A DNA stretch of 37,918 nucleotides, taken from assembly GCA_017881585.1 (NCBI GenBank), contig JADGQS010000015.1, forward strand, positions 1 to 37,918. The letters are read 5' to 3'. Under the pieces are notes generated by a model. It did not search any database and had not been told where the DNA came from. It saw only the letters and a list, made by a program, of their open reading frames with translations. Origin of the DNA: Gemmatimonadaceae bacterium (GTDB taxonomy: Bacteria; Gemmatimonadota; Gemmatimonadetes; Gemmatimonadales; Gemmatimonadaceae). The translations under genes were made by a program, and so were the position numbers. Below are positions 17,636 to 27,170 of this stretch, in pieces. Numbering within the stretch: the first letter of the stretch is position 1; every line of letters begins with the position of its first letter.

Positions 17636-18379
17636 CTACTTGTTCTTCTTCCACTCCTGTGCGATGCGTGCGGTCACGATGAAATCGAGCTTCGGAAAAT
17701 CTTTCTTGAGATACGCGTTTCCCTCCATGCCGAGCCTTCCCTGTGCCGGTCCGCGCCCTCCGCCCTCGTTTCCCTCGCCGTAGCCGCTGTACAGCGAGTC
17801 CACGACGTTCATGCCGTTGCTGACCTCGCCGATCGGAGAGAATCCCGTTTTATCGAGCTGCGCGTTGTTGCCGAAGTTGATGAACAGCTGCGTCGTGCGC
17901 GTGTTGGGTCCGGCGGTGGCGAAGGTGAGCCTTCCGCGCGTGTTGCTCTGCGTGACGGGATCGTCGGTGAGGTGCAGGTCGCGCCATACTCGTGAGACGG
18001 TGGTGTCGCCCGAAACGCCGAACTGCGCCATGAATCCGTCGAGCACGCGAAAGAAACGGGCGCCGTCGAAGAAGCCGTTCGACACGAGATAGTACAGCCG
18101 GTCGGACCCTTTCGGCGCCCATTTGCGGTGTACGATCATGTCGAAATCACCGCGCGACGTCACCGTATGGACGATGAAGCTGTCGGGACCTGCCGCCGCG
18201 AGCGTCGCCGCATCAGGATGCAGGATCGCCGCAGTCGGCGGCGCCGGAACCGCGGCTGCGGCGGCCGCCCAGGCCTTCTCCGCCGGAGTCTCGGGTGCCT
18301 TCGCCGGCGGCGGCGCTTTCTCACACGCAGCAATGAGCGCCGCGAGGGCGATCAGCGAAGATTTCGTCGAACGTTTCAT
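17636..18379 (-). CDS. Peptidyl-prolyl cis-trans isomerase, cyclophilin type (lipoprotein-like)
   Basis: 247-aa ORF; Cys near N-terminus (LIALAALIAACEKAPPP); cyclophilin motifs NGFFDGARFFRVLDGFMAQFGVSGD, GRLTFATAGPNTRTTQLFINFGNN, FSPIGEVSNGMNVVDSL. Confidence 0.93.
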   Translation of the reverse strand: MKRSTKSSLIALAALIAACEKAPPPAKAPETPAEKAWAAAAAAVPAPPTAAILHPDAATLAAAGPDSFIVHTVTSRGDFDMIVHRKWAPKGSDRLYYLVSNGFFDGARFFRVLDGFMAQFGVSGDTTVSRVWRDLHLTDDPVTQSNTRGRLTFATAGPNTRTTQLFINFGNNAQLDKTGFSPIGEVSNGMNVVDSLYSGYGEGNEGGGRGPAQGRLGMEGNAYLKKDFPKLDFIVTARIAQEWKKNK

Positions 18380-20184
18380 GGCTGTCGATTGGTTGGAGAT
18401 TTGAGATTCGCGATCGCCTTCAGTGTCGCATCATCCACGCGCTTCACCGACGCCGCGATCGCCGCCTTGGTGACGTCACTCGACCCGCCCACCTCGATAT
18501 CGTCCGCCGTCCTGAGTGCCTCGCGGTACCACGCGCCCCATACCTCGAGAATGTGCGACTCGAACGCCGCACTGCCACCACGCGCGAGCGTGTCGGCGGA
18601 AAGTTTGCGCTCGGTCTCGAGTCGCGCGAGGGCCGCGCGCTCGAGTTCCGTTACAATCGCCCTTGCGGTGGCGCCGTCGGCACTCGCCATCGTCAGGCCG
18701 CTCGCGAGCGCCGCGATCCCCGCATTCTTCATCTCGCCCGCCGAGACCATCTCCTTGCGATCGCCGTCCGTGTGATAGAACACGTCGGTGAAATGCCAGA
18801 GGAGCAATCCCGGCTTCCTGGCATTGAGGAACGGCGTGTGATCGCTCCCGCCCTCGAACGGATTCGTCTTCACGACCCATCCCGTGCCTTTCGCCTGGTC
18901 GAGGCAGCGCTGCAGCACGTAGTCGTTGAAATAGTGCGGCGTCATGCGGTCTTCCTTCAATACGGACCCGCCCCACTCGGTGTGATGATCCTCGCCGCGC
19001 GTCCAGATCGCCGACGGGTCCGGCATCTTCTCGATGAGAAAAGTGCCGCCGGTCTTCTGCGTATCCTCGCCGACCATGTCGAGGCTCATCCCCCAGCGGA
19101 TGCCCCTGGCGCGCACCGTGTCCTCTTTGATGAACCGGTCGGTCTCGGTGATTTCCTGGCCCCACAGGAACGTGAGCGTGCGTTTCGGATCTTCCTTCCC
19201 CGTCCGCACGAGATCCGCGGCGACGCGCGCCATTTCCTGGAGCGTACCGACGCCGCTGGCATTGTCGTTCGCGCCCGGCTCCTGCACGTGCGCGCTCCAC
19301 ACCCAGCGCTCATCGGGTTTCGCGCTTCCGCGAATCTCGGCGACGATGGCGAGTTCCACGGCGGGCTGCGTGAAGCGCGACTTGGTCATGACGTGAAGCA
19401 TGACCGGGCCCGACGCGAGCGCGTTCGTCAACTGCACGCGCGCGGCGAACGAGATCGGCATTCCCCAGCTTCGGCTCGAGCTGTCGTACGCGATGCTGGT
19501 GAACTGGATCGACGTGCGGTAGCGCTCGGGCTGTGTGTATTTCGGCATCGAGTACGCGAGCACGCCGATCGCGCCGCGTTGCTGCACCGCGAGCGTGAAG
19601 AGCTGTCCGAGCCGCCCGTCGGCCAGCACGATCTTCCCCTTCACGTGCGCGGAGTCGAGCGCGGCGGCCGTCACGGCGGCGACGCGCACCAGCTCGGCGT
19701 TCACGCCGCCGTCGGGAGTGGAGAACGAGTTGGTCGCGAGCATGTTGCGGTTCGTCGCGAAGGAAAGCACCGGAGTCCGTACGTCACTGGCGCCCCGGGC
19801 GCCCCCGGCTCCGCCGGCGCCGACGATCGCGACCGAGGCATCGACCGGCTCCCACGCGGGGCGCGACATCGGATAGCGCTCGATGCGATACGTGAGCCGG
19901 TCGGAAGTTTTCGCCGCCGACCGCTCGACGTATCCCGCCGCCGCGAGTTTGGCCGCGACATGCATGATGCTCGAGTCGAATCCCGCGTTTCCCGGCCATC
20001 GCACGTACCGGTCGAGAAACGCGACGGTTTCCATCGCGTGCGACGGGTCGAAGCGCGGCCGCACGAGCGCAAAATGCGCATCGGCTGGGCCGGTCTGCGC
20101 CGAGAGCGCAGTGCCGGCCGCTGCGAGCAGCGCCGCGACCAGCGTGCAATTGCGGCGCCTCCACGCGATTCCGTCCACCGTCAT
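18376..20184 (-). CDS. M28 family metallopeptidase
   Basis: ORF to 20205; likely start ATG 20184. EPGANDNASGVGTLQEMARV, WGQEITETDRF, FEGGSDHTPFL, LLLWHFTDVFYHTDGD. ATGA overlap with the cyclophilin gene. Confidence 0.9.
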   Translation of the reverse strand: MTVDGIAWRRRNCTLVAALLAAAGTALSAQTGPADAHFALVRPRFDPSHAMETVAFLDRYVRWPGNAGFDSSIMHVAAKLAAAGYVERSAAKTSDRLTYRIERYPMSRPAWEPVDASVAIVGAGGAGGARGASDVRTPVLSFATNRNMLATNSFSTPDGGVNAELVRVAAVTAAALDSAHVKGKIVLADGRLGQLFTLAVQQRGAIGVLAYSMPKYTQPERYRTSIQFTSIAYDSSSRSWGMPISFAARVQLTNALASGPVMLHVMTKSRFTQPAVELAIVAEIRGSAKPDERWVWSAHVQEPGANDNASGVGTLQEMARVAADLVRTGKEDPKRTLTFLWGQEITETDRFIKEDTVRARGIRWGMSLDMVGEDTQKTGGTFLIEKMPDPSAIWTRGEDHHTEWGGSVLKEDRMTPHYFNDYVLQRCLDQAKGTGWVVKTNPFEGGSDHTPFLNARKPGLLLWHFTDVFYHTDGDRKEMVSAGEMKNAGIAALASGLTMASADGATARAIVTELERAALARLETERKLSADTLARGGSAAFESHILEVWGAWYREALRTADDIEVGGSSDVTKAAIAASVKRVDDATLKAIANLKSPTNRQP

Positions 20185-20207
20185 CTGTCGTCTGTCATCT
20201 GTCATCT

Positions 20208-20263
20208 GTCGTCGGTCCTCTGTCGTCGGTCCTCTGTCGTCGGTCCTCTGTCGTCGGTCCTCT
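20208..20263. repeat. 14-bp tandem repeat (GTCGTCGGTCCTCT) x4 with degenerate flanks 20182-20277
   Basis: Four consecutive exact copies at 20208, 20222, 20236, 20250; flank (g)tcatctgtcgtctgtcatctgtcatct is a related degenerate array. Confidence 0.95.
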
Positions 20264-20275
20264 GTCGTCCGCCGT

Positions 20276-20809
20276 CTAGTAGATGTGGTCGTCGCGAATG
20301 AGAATCACCGCTGCGCGCCGCGAAACCGACCCGTTGCGGTAATCGAAGGGCACGTCGATCTCCCTTCCCTTGAACGTGCCGGTGAGAATCCGGAGGCCGT
20401 TGCCGCCGCGCTTTGGATCGGGTACGAATCGCAGTTCCGTGCCGACCACCGCCCACGTTCCGTACACGATCATCTTCTGCAACGGATCCTGGCCGAACCG
20501 TGCGCCCTTCGCTGCGAGCGTCTGGCGGTACTTCAGCGCCGCGCGAAACTCGTGGTTCGCCCGGATGCCGAGTATCAGCTCGCCGAACTCGATCAGGTAC
20601 TGCACGCCTTTGTCGTCGCTGACGCGGTCGGTCACCGGGAGCGGCTTTCCGTTGAGACGCTGCGACACGTACGACGCCGCTGCCGGCTCGGCCGCGCGTG
20701 CCGGCGGCGCTGCGGGCGGCGCTGCGGGCACCTGGGCGAATGCGGCGCCGGCGATCAGCGACGCAATCGCCGCGCGGGCCATCGCGCGAAGCGGGGAAGT
20801 GGATGTCAT
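20276..20809 (-). CDS. Secreted protein of unknown function
   Basis: ORF to 20839; probable start ATG 20809 (MTSTSPLRAMARAAIASLIAGAAFAQ...), signal peptide, no family recognised. Confidence 0.75.
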   Translation of the reverse strand: MTSTSPLRAMARAAIASLIAGAAFAQVPAAPPAAPPARAAEPAAASYVSQRLNGKPLPVTDRVSDDKGVQYLIEFGELILGIRANHEFRAALKYRQTLAAKGARFGQDPLQKMIVYGTWAVVGTELRFVPDPKRGGNGLRILTGTFKGREIDVPFDYRNGSVSRRAAVILIRDDHIY

Positions 20810-20855
20810 ATCAGGAAGGAAAGTACGAGCGGGTCCCAACGACGCGCCACCATAC

Positions 20856-21950
20856 TCAGTTCCCGAGCAGCTCGCCGAAATGGACCAGCCCCGGGATGTG
20901 ATCGCACGCGATCTTCACGACCGCCGTGAGCGGCACGGCGAGCACGGCACCCGGAACTCCCCAGATCCAGGCGAAGAACAGCAAGCCGAGGAAGATCGCG
21001 ACCGTGTTCACCGGGAGCCGCCGGCCCAGCAGCATCGGCGTGACGAGGTTGTTCTCCGTGAGGTGAATCGCGACGAAGCAGGCCGGCGCGACCAGCGCGC
21101 GCGTGAGATCGTCGAAGCTCGCGAACGAGGTGAACGTGATGATGGTCGCGGTCGTGATCGGTCCGAGATACGGTACGAAGTTGAGCACGGCCGCCACGCC
21201 GCCCCAGAGAATCGGGTTCGGCACTCCGACCGCCCAGAGTGCGAGCGCCGTGGCGATTCCGACGCCGGTGTTGATCATCGTCGCGGTCGCCAGAAACTTC
21301 GACGTGGCGATCTCGATTTCGCTCAGGATGGTCTCGAAGTGGGCCACGTCGCGCCGGCCCGGAAGAACCTGCGCGAGCTTGCGCCGGAACAGCGGTCCGC
21401 TCGCCAGCAGAAAATACGTGAGAAAGATGACGCTGAGCGCGGCGGGCACCGCGGCCAGGGTCTCGAACCCCACGCGTTCGAAAAGACCCGGCCCCTGAAG
21501 CTGAACCTGTGCCGGAGGCTTTACGCCGGGCGGCGTCGCAGGCGCGGTCACCGTGGCCATGCGGTCGGCCGACTGCTGGAGCGCGACCATCGGTTTGAAG
21601 ACCAGGCGGATCTTCGATGCGACCTTTTCGACGGTCGCCGGCGCCGACGATACCCAGTCGACGGCTGGCGAAAAGAGCAGCGTACCCGCGCCCGCCGCGA
21701 CACCGAGCGCGCCGAACACCACGATTGCCGCGCCCCACCGTTCGGGGATCTTCCGCTGCCGCAGCCAGCGCACGGGCGTGCTCAACAGCAGGGAAAGCAG
21801 GACCGCGATGATGACGGGGAGCACCACCGGGCGTCCGATCTTCAGCGCCGTGATGCTCATCACGACGATGATCACGATCGCCGCGGACCTCACGGCGTCG
21901 CTGTCGCTTGCCTGCTTGGGTGCGCCTTTCGCTTCGTCGGCCGTTGCCAT
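20856..21950 (-). CDS. AI-2E family (PerM/TqsA-like) transporter
   Basis: 364-aa membrane ORF; YFLLASGPLFRRKL, WGGVAAVLNFVPYLGPITT, NLVTPMLLGRRLPVNTVAIFLGLLFFAWIWGVPGAVLAVPLTAVVKI. Confidence 0.93.
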   Translation of the reverse strand: MATADEAKGAPKQASDSDAVRSAAIVIIVVMSITALKIGRPVVLPVIIAVLLSLLLSTPVRWLRQRKIPERWGAAIVVFGALGVAAGAGTLLFSPAVDWVSSAPATVEKVASKIRLVFKPMVALQQSADRMATVTAPATPPGVKPPAQVQLQGPGLFERVGFETLAAVPAALSVIFLTYFLLASGPLFRRKLAQVLPGRRDVAHFETILSEIEIATSKFLATATMINTGVGIATALALWAVGVPNPILWGGVAAVLNFVPYLGPITTATIITFTSFASFDDLTRALVAPACFVAIHLTENNLVTPMLLGRRLPVNTVAIFLGLLFFAWIWGVPGAVLAVPLTAVVKIACDHIPGLVHFGELLGN

Positions 21951-22121
21951 GACCCGGTTCCTGTCGAGGGTACGCGAACCGTCGGGCCGCGGCTTGAATA
22001 GTACTACATCGAGACCGTGTTTCGAGAGGAATAGTCCGGCATCGCGACTACTGGAAGTTGCGACGATTCGTTGACGCGTTAACGTTAGCCGGAGCCAACT
22101 CCTTCCTCGAGAGGATTCACC

Positions 22122-22826
22122 ATGCGTCGTGTATCACAGTTCGCGTTTGCGGTAGCTGCGGGTTCGCTCGTCGCGGTCAGTTCGGCGCAGGGTCAGCAGG
22201 ACCAGTCGAAGTCGGTCGCGGGCGGCGGAATCTCCGTCCCCGGGTGGATGGGGCAGGTGGACGCTGCCGACGCCAAGGGCGGCAAGTCGGCCAACGATTC
22301 GAAGTTCACGAAGGAAGGCAACAACCTTCACATCACTACGGGCCCGGCGACGACGTACTGGAATCCGGCCAACAAGGCGAGCGGCAACTACACGGTGAAG
22401 GCGACGTTCACCGAGCCGAAGTTCCAGAACCTCAACACCCACCCGCATCCGTACGGCATCGTGATTGCGGGGAACGACTTGGGGGGCGACCAGGCCACCT
22501 ACCTGTATTGCGCCGTCAATGGCAACGGGTCGTTCATCGTCCGCGGAATGGGTCCCGCCGCATTCCAGATGAATGGCGGACGCGGTGAAGCGAACGCCGC
22601 CGTGCACAAGGCGGCCGCGGTCGGCGAAACGGTGACGAACGAGGTCGCGCTTTCCGTGAAGGGCGACAAGGTCGAGTGCGCGATGAACGGCACGGTCGTC
22701 GCGAGCTATGCGAAGGCCGACCTGGTCGTGGCCGGCAAGCTGAAGTCCGCCGACGGCCTCTACGGACTTCGTTCCGCGCACAATACCGAAGTCACCGTCG
22801 CCGGCCTGACGATCACGAAGCCATAG
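22122..22826 (+). CDS. Secreted protein of unknown function (DUF1080/lectin-like fold, tentative)
   Basis: 234-aa ORF with signal peptide MRRVSQFAFAVAAGSLVAVSSAQGQ; beta-rich, GIVIAGNDLGGDQATYLYCAVNGNGSFIVRGM, GLYGLRSAHNTEVTVAGLTI. Confidence 0.75.
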   Translation: MRRVSQFAFAVAAGSLVAVSSAQGQQDQSKSVAGGGISVPGWMGQVDAADAKGGKSANDSKFTKEGNNLHITTGPATTYWNPANKASGNYTVKATFTEPKFQNLNTHPHPYGIVIAGNDLGGDQATYLYCAVNGNGSFIVRGMGPAAFQMNGGRGEANAAVHKAAAVGETVTNEVALSVKGDKVECAMNGTVVASYAKADLVVAGKLKSADGLYGLRSAHNTEVTVAGLTITKP

Positions 22827-22848
22827 AGTCCAGCCGGGAGGCAACAAG

Positions 22849-23889
22849 CTGAGCAAGGTTTTCGTCTCCCGGCGGATTCCCGCCGCCGGCATCGAGCTGC
22901 TCGAACGCGCCGGCGTGGAGGTGCGCGTCGGGCAGGAGCGCGAGGACGAGGGTGTCGCGCCCTCGGTGATGCTCGAGGGCGTGCGTTGGTGCGACGTCCT
23001 CCTTTCGCTGCTCACGGAACCCGTGGATCGCGCGCTGCTCGCGGCGAACCCCGCGCTCCGCGGCGTCGCGAACTGCGCGGTCGGCTTCAACAACATCGAC
23101 GTGGCCGGGGCCACCGCGCTCGGCCTCCCCGTGAGCAACACGCCCGACGTCCTCACCGACACGACCGCCGATCTCACGTGGGCGCTCCTGCTCGCAGCCG
23201 CGCGCAGGATCCCGGAGGCGCAGGAGTACATGAAGGCCGGCCGGTACAAGCTGTGGGGACCGAACCTCCTGCTTGGAGCCGACGTGAGTCCTGGCGGCAG
23301 TGGCCGCAGGAAAGTGCTCGGCGTGGTTGGCTTCGGACGCATCGGCGCGGCAGTCGCAAGGCGCGCCATCGGGTTCGACATGGACGTGATCGCGTACGAT
23401 CCGCACGCGCGAGCGCAGATCGACGCGAGCGGCATCGCGCGATGGGCCGAACTCGACGACCTGCTCGAGCGCAGCGACTTCGTGACGCTGCACCCGCTCC
23501 TCACGCGGGAGACGCATCACCTCATCAACGAGCGCACGCTCAAGCGCATGAAGCCGACCGCGATCCTCGTGAATGTCTCACGAGGGCCGGTGGTCGACGA
23601 AGCCGCGCTCGTGCGCGCCCTCCAAGAGCGGTGGATCGCAGGCGCGGCGCTCGACGTGTTCGAGCACGAGCCCGCGATGGCGGAGGGGCTGCGGGAGTGC
23701 GAGAACGCGGTGCTCGTCCCGCATATCGCGTCGGCGAGCGCCGACACGCGGGACAAGATGGCGACGATGGCGGCTGAGAACGCGCTCGCGCATCTGCATG
23801 GCAAACGGGCGCCGAACGCGGTGAACGCCGAGGTGTACTCGAGCGACGCGTACCGCGCGCGGATCTCGCGGTTCCCGACCGAGCGGTGA
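22849..23889 (+). CDS. D-glycerate dehydrogenase/2-hydroxyacid dehydrogenase, apparent CTG start
   Basis: ORF track starts at GTG 22915, but the conserved N-terminus (SKVFVSRRIPAAGIELLERAGVEV) lies upstream with only CTG 22849 available, preceded by GGGAGG 22836-22841. Body: VGFNNIDVAGATALGLPVSNTPDVLTDTTADLTWALLLAAARR, GVVGFGRIGAAVARRA, NVSRGPVVDEAAL, DVFEHEP. Confidence 0.9.
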   Translation: MSKVFVSRRIPAAGIELLERAGVEVRVGQEREDEGVAPSVMLEGVRWCDVLLSLLTEPVDRALLAANPALRGVANCAVGFNNIDVAGATALGLPVSNTPDVLTDTTADLTWALLLAAARRIPEAQEYMKAGRYKLWGPNLLLGADVSPGGSGRRKVLGVVGFGRIGAAVARRAIGFDMDVIAYDPHARAQIDASGIARWAELDDLLERSDFVTLHPLLTRETHHLINERTLKRMKPTAILVNVSRGPVVDEAALVRALQERWIAGAALDVFEHEPAMAEGLRECENAVLVPHIASASADTRDKMATMAAENALAHLHGKRAPNAVNAEVYSSDAYRARISRFPTER

Positions 23890-25268
23890 GCGATTCCCTC
23901 ACGGACGCGGTGCGGCAATGCCTGCTCGCGGCCATCAGCGCGGTCGACCCGCGCGAGCTGACGGCGAACGCGCTGCGAGGATGGAACGCCGGCTTCGCGC
24001 CGCGGTCGGTGGAGCTGATCGCGGTCGGCAAGGCCGCGGTCGGGATGGCGCAGGGTGCGAGCGATGCGCTCGGCGAGGCGTTGCGTGGCGGCGTCGTGAT
24101 CGCGCCCGATGCGCCGGCCGATGTCCCGGCCTCGATGCCGCGGGGCGTGATCGCGTTCGCCGGAGGTCACCCGATGCCGAACGACGAAGGCGTACGCGGC
24201 GCGCAGGCGGCCGTGCGCCTGCTGGGGGAACTCGGCGCGGAATCGCGAGCGCTCGTGCTCATTTCCGGCGGCGCCTCGGCATTGATGACGCTGCCCGCGC
24301 ACCACATCGCGCTCGACGACATCGTCGCCACGTCGCGGGCCTTGATGGCCGCCGGCGCGGACATCCGCGAGCTCAACTGCGTGCGCAAGCACCTCGACCA
24401 GCTGAAGGGCGGACTGATGGCGAGGATTTCCGCCGGCGCGGCGATTCGCGTGCTCGTGCTGTCCGACGTGATCGGCGATCCGCTCGACGTGATCGGGTCG
24501 GGACCGCTCGTGCCGGATTCCACCACGTATGCGGACGCGATCGCGGTGCTGCGCCATCGCCATGTGTGGGACGCGCTGCCGCCATCGGTGAGCGCGCACC
24601 TGCTCGCCGGCGCGCGCGGCGAGCAGCCGGAGACGCCGAAGACCGGGGATCCGTGCTTCGCGAACGTCGAGATCGAGATCATCGGGAACAACGCGCTCGC
24701 GGTGCAGGGCGCGGCGGCCGAGGCTCGGCGGCGCGGATTCGAGGTGGAGGTCGTCGCCGCACCTGTCGACGGCGAGGCGCGAGAGGCTGGCGCGGCGTTC
24801 GCGCGCCGAGTGCTCGAGGCGATGTCGCAGCGCGATCGCAGCGGCCCGAGATGCATCGTGGGCGGAGGCGAAACGACGGTGACGGTTTCCGGCTCCGGAA
24901 TCGGCGGGCGCAACCTCGAATTCGCGGCGGCCGCGGCGCTCGTGATTGATGGAACAAGCGGCGTCGCGATCGGATCGGTCGGGACCGACGGTCGCGACGG
25001 TCCGACCGATGCCGCCGGCGCCGTCGTTGATGGTGCGACCGCTCTCCGCGTGCGAGCCGCCCGATTGGATCTCGCCGATCAACTGCGAAACAACGACACC
25101 CTGCGAGCGCTCGACGCGGCCGGCGCCGTGATGCGAACCGGTGCGACGGGCACGAACGTCATGGACGTTCACATCGCCACGATCGCACCGGCGCAAGACT
25201 CGAAGGCGCGACGGAGCAGCGCTAGCGCGCGACGCTCTCCGGGCGATCCCACGGCGGCAGCACCTTGA
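23886..25268 (+). CDS. Glycerate 2-kinase (MOFRL family)
   Basis: 460-aa ORF; GTGA overlap with the dehydrogenase; LISGGASALMTLPA, NCVRKHLDQLKGGLMARIS, DVIGDPLDVIGSGPLVPD, GGGETTVTVSGSGIGGRNLEFA, GSVGTDGRDGPTDAAGAVVDG. Confidence 0.93.
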   Translation: MSDSLTDAVRQCLLAAISAVDPRELTANALRGWNAGFAPRSVELIAVGKAAVGMAQGASDALGEALRGGVVIAPDAPADVPASMPRGVIAFAGGHPMPNDEGVRGAQAAVRLLGELGAESRALVLISGGASALMTLPAHHIALDDIVATSRALMAAGADIRELNCVRKHLDQLKGGLMARISAGAAIRVLVLSDVIGDPLDVIGSGPLVPDSTTYADAIAVLRHRHVWDALPPSVSAHLLAGARGEQPETPKTGDPCFANVEIEIIGNNALAVQGAAAEARRRGFEVEVVAAPVDGEAREAGAAFARRVLEAMSQRDRSGPRCIVGGGETTVTVSGSGIGGRNLEFAAAAALVIDGTSGVAIGSVGTDGRDGPTDAAGAVVDGATALRVRAARLDLADQLRNNDTLRALDAAGAVMRTGATGTNVMDVHIATIAPAQDSKARRSSASARRSPGDPTAAAP

Positions 25269-26421
25269 TCAGCACCGTCAGCACGATGAACGGAAGCACG
25301 AGCAGTACGAGCGTCATCAGGAAGCCGTCCATGCCGCCGATCTTCGCCTTGTACTCCATCAGTCCCCGGAAGCTCTTCGAGAACATCTGCCCGCCGATCA
25401 CCACGTTCCATCTCGTGGCGAAGATGCCGAGCTGGATGAGGATCACAGCGACGAAGTAGAGCAGCTTTCGAAGTTCTTCGTCGAGGCGCAACACCCGGAT
25501 CAACACCATGATGCCGAGCGGGACGAACATTCCGAGCAACACCTGGATGACGCCGAGGCTGAAGAACAGCCGGTTCATCACGAGCTCCGAGAGGATCTTG
25601 ATGGACTCCTCGCTCTCGTACAGGCGATGGATGAAGTCCAGGAATTCGAGCGAGAAGTCGAGGATCACGGCGTAGAAGAGGAACGAGGCCATCTTATCCA
25701 GGCAGGCCATGTTGATGCGCTCGCGCCGAAGCGTCGTCAACACCATGTAAAGGAACGTGACGAGGGCGATCCCCGACACGATCGCGGAGAACAGGAAGAC
25801 GATCGGCATCAGCACCGAGCTCCACCAGGGATTCGCCTTCACGGAACCGAAGATGAATCCGACGTATCCGTGGAGCAGAAAGGCGGATGGAATGCCGACG
25901 ATGGTGATGACCTTGATCGCCTTCCTGTCGAACGCCGCGGATTCCTCGCTCGTATCCACCGAGAACAGGGAGAGCACCCGGTAGACCACCTTCATGACGG
26001 TCCGTTCACCCTGCGACCAGACGATGAGCTCCCGCCGGTAGGTGAACCAGATCTCCAGCAGGAGCACCACCATCAGGTACCAGGCGTACACGAAGCCGAA
26101 CATCGCCATCGCGGACGTCAGGTTCGGGGTCAGGAAAATCTCGTACGATCGTTCCGGATGCCCGAGGTGCAGGAGCAGCGGGAGCGGCGCGATGAGCAGA
26201 AAGGCGAGCGCCGTCAGCAGGGAGAGGCGATAGACCGGCTGCAGCTCCTTGACGTTGAACACCTTCACGAGCGACGCGAGGATGAACGCGCCCGCGACGA
26301 GGCCGGTGAGATACGGATACACGACGATGAGGAGGCTCCACGGCATCTCGGCTTCGTTCGGAAAGATGTAGCCGGTGGTCTGCGGCAGCAGGAACAGCAT
26401 GGCGTGAGCGGCCGTGTGCAC
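25222..26421 (-). CDS. NrfD/PsrC-type polytopic membrane subunit
   Basis: 399-aa membrane ORF next to 4Fe-4S and multiheme cytochrome genes; NrfD-like pattern (LLHLGHPERSYEIFLTPNLTSAMAMFGFVYAWYLMVVLLLEIWF). Confidence 0.88.
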   Translation of the reverse strand: MHTAAHAMLFLLPQTTGYIFPNEAEMPWSLLIVVYPYLTGLVAGAFILASLVKVFNVKELQPVYRLSLLTALAFLLIAPLPLLLHLGHPERSYEIFLTPNLTSAMAMFGFVYAWYLMVVLLLEIWFTYRRELIVWSQGERTVMKVVYRVLSLFSVDTSEESAAFDRKAIKVITIVGIPSAFLLHGYVGFIFGSVKANPWWSSVLMPIVFLFSAIVSGIALVTFLYMVLTTLRRERINMACLDKMASFLFYAVILDFSLEFLDFIHRLYESEESIKILSELVMNRLFFSLGVIQVLLGMFVPLGIMVLIRVLRLDEELRKLLYFVAVILIQLGIFATRWNVVIGGQMFSKSFRGLMEYKAKIGGMDGFLMTLVLLVLPFIVLTVLIKVLPPWDRPESVAR

Positions 26422-27170
26422 TATCTCACCTCCCCGTCGAGGTCCGCGTACTGGACCTTGGGCTCAGTGTTCAACGAGGGCTTGAGGACGTGCAGCTTGT
26501 TCATTCGCCTGAAGCGAGCCAGCGGGCTTGCAGGGCTGTCGATGTCGCCGAAGATCCTGGCCTGCGTCGGGCACACCTCCACGCACGCGGGCAACAGTCC
26601 CTTCGTGATGCGATGATAGCAGAACGTGCACTTGTCCGCGGTGTCGGTCAGCGGATTGAGGTATCGCGCGCCGTAGGGGCAGGCCTGGATGCAGTAGCGG
26701 CACCCGATGCAGCGGTCGGCGTCGACCAGGATGACGCCGTCTTCGGTCTTGAACGTCGCTCCCACGGGACAGACCTGGACGCAGGGCGGGTTATCGCACT
26801 GGTTGCAGAGCTTCGGGACGAAGAAGGTGCGAACGGTGTTCTCGTTCGGGATCGGTTCATGCGATCCGCTCGATCCCGGATCGACGCGCTCCACCACGAC
26901 CCCACCGTCCTGCTCGATCACGTAGCGCTCGACCCACGTCCGGAAGTGGGCCACGTCCCTCGGAACGTTGTTCTCCTCCTTGCACGCCTCCACGCACTTC
27001 CCGCAGCCGATGCACTTGTCGATCTGGATCCCCATGCCGTAGCGGTGCTTCGAGGGGTCGTATCCCTTCGGCTCGGCACGCGCGGTCTTCGCCGCCGTCG
27101 CGATGCCGCCCAGCACGCCGGCCTCCGCCAGGAGCGTCAGGCTCTTCTTAAGGAAGCGTCTTCGTTCCAT
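26421..27170 (-). CDS. 4Fe-4S dicluster ferredoxin (HybA/NrfC/DsrO-like) with twin-arginine-type signal
   Basis: ORF to 27191; likely start MERRRFLKKSLTLLAEAGVLGG. Four Cys groups: CIGCGKCVEAC, CNQCDNPPCVQVC, CIGCRYCIQAC, CTFC...CVEVC. Confidence 0.93.
   Translation of the reverse strand: MERRRFLKKSLTLLAEAGVLGGIATAAKTARAEPKGYDPSKHRYGMGIQIDKCIGCGKCVEACKEENNVPRDVAHFRTWVERYVIEQDGGVVVERVDPGSSGSHEPIPNENTVRTFFVPKLCNQCDNPPCVQVCPVGATFKTEDGVILVDADRCIGCRYCIQACPYGARYLNPLTDTADKCTFCYHRITKGLLPACVEVCPTQARIFGDIDSPASPLARFRRMNKLHVLKPSLNTEPKVQYADLDGEVR

Noticed and set aside
20208-20263. Possible CRISPR or iteron-type array
   Set aside because: 14-bp units without spacers; no replication initiator gene nearby. 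Kept as a tandem repeat only.
22000-22121. AT-richer stretch with gttgacgcgttaacgttagc as a promoter/operator
   Set aside because: No convincing -35/-10 pair or clear dyad; plausible promoter region but not specific enough to annotate.
23517-25196. 559-aa minus-strand ORF opposite glycerate kinase
   Set aside because: Shadow ORF; Arg/His-rich with no domain signature.
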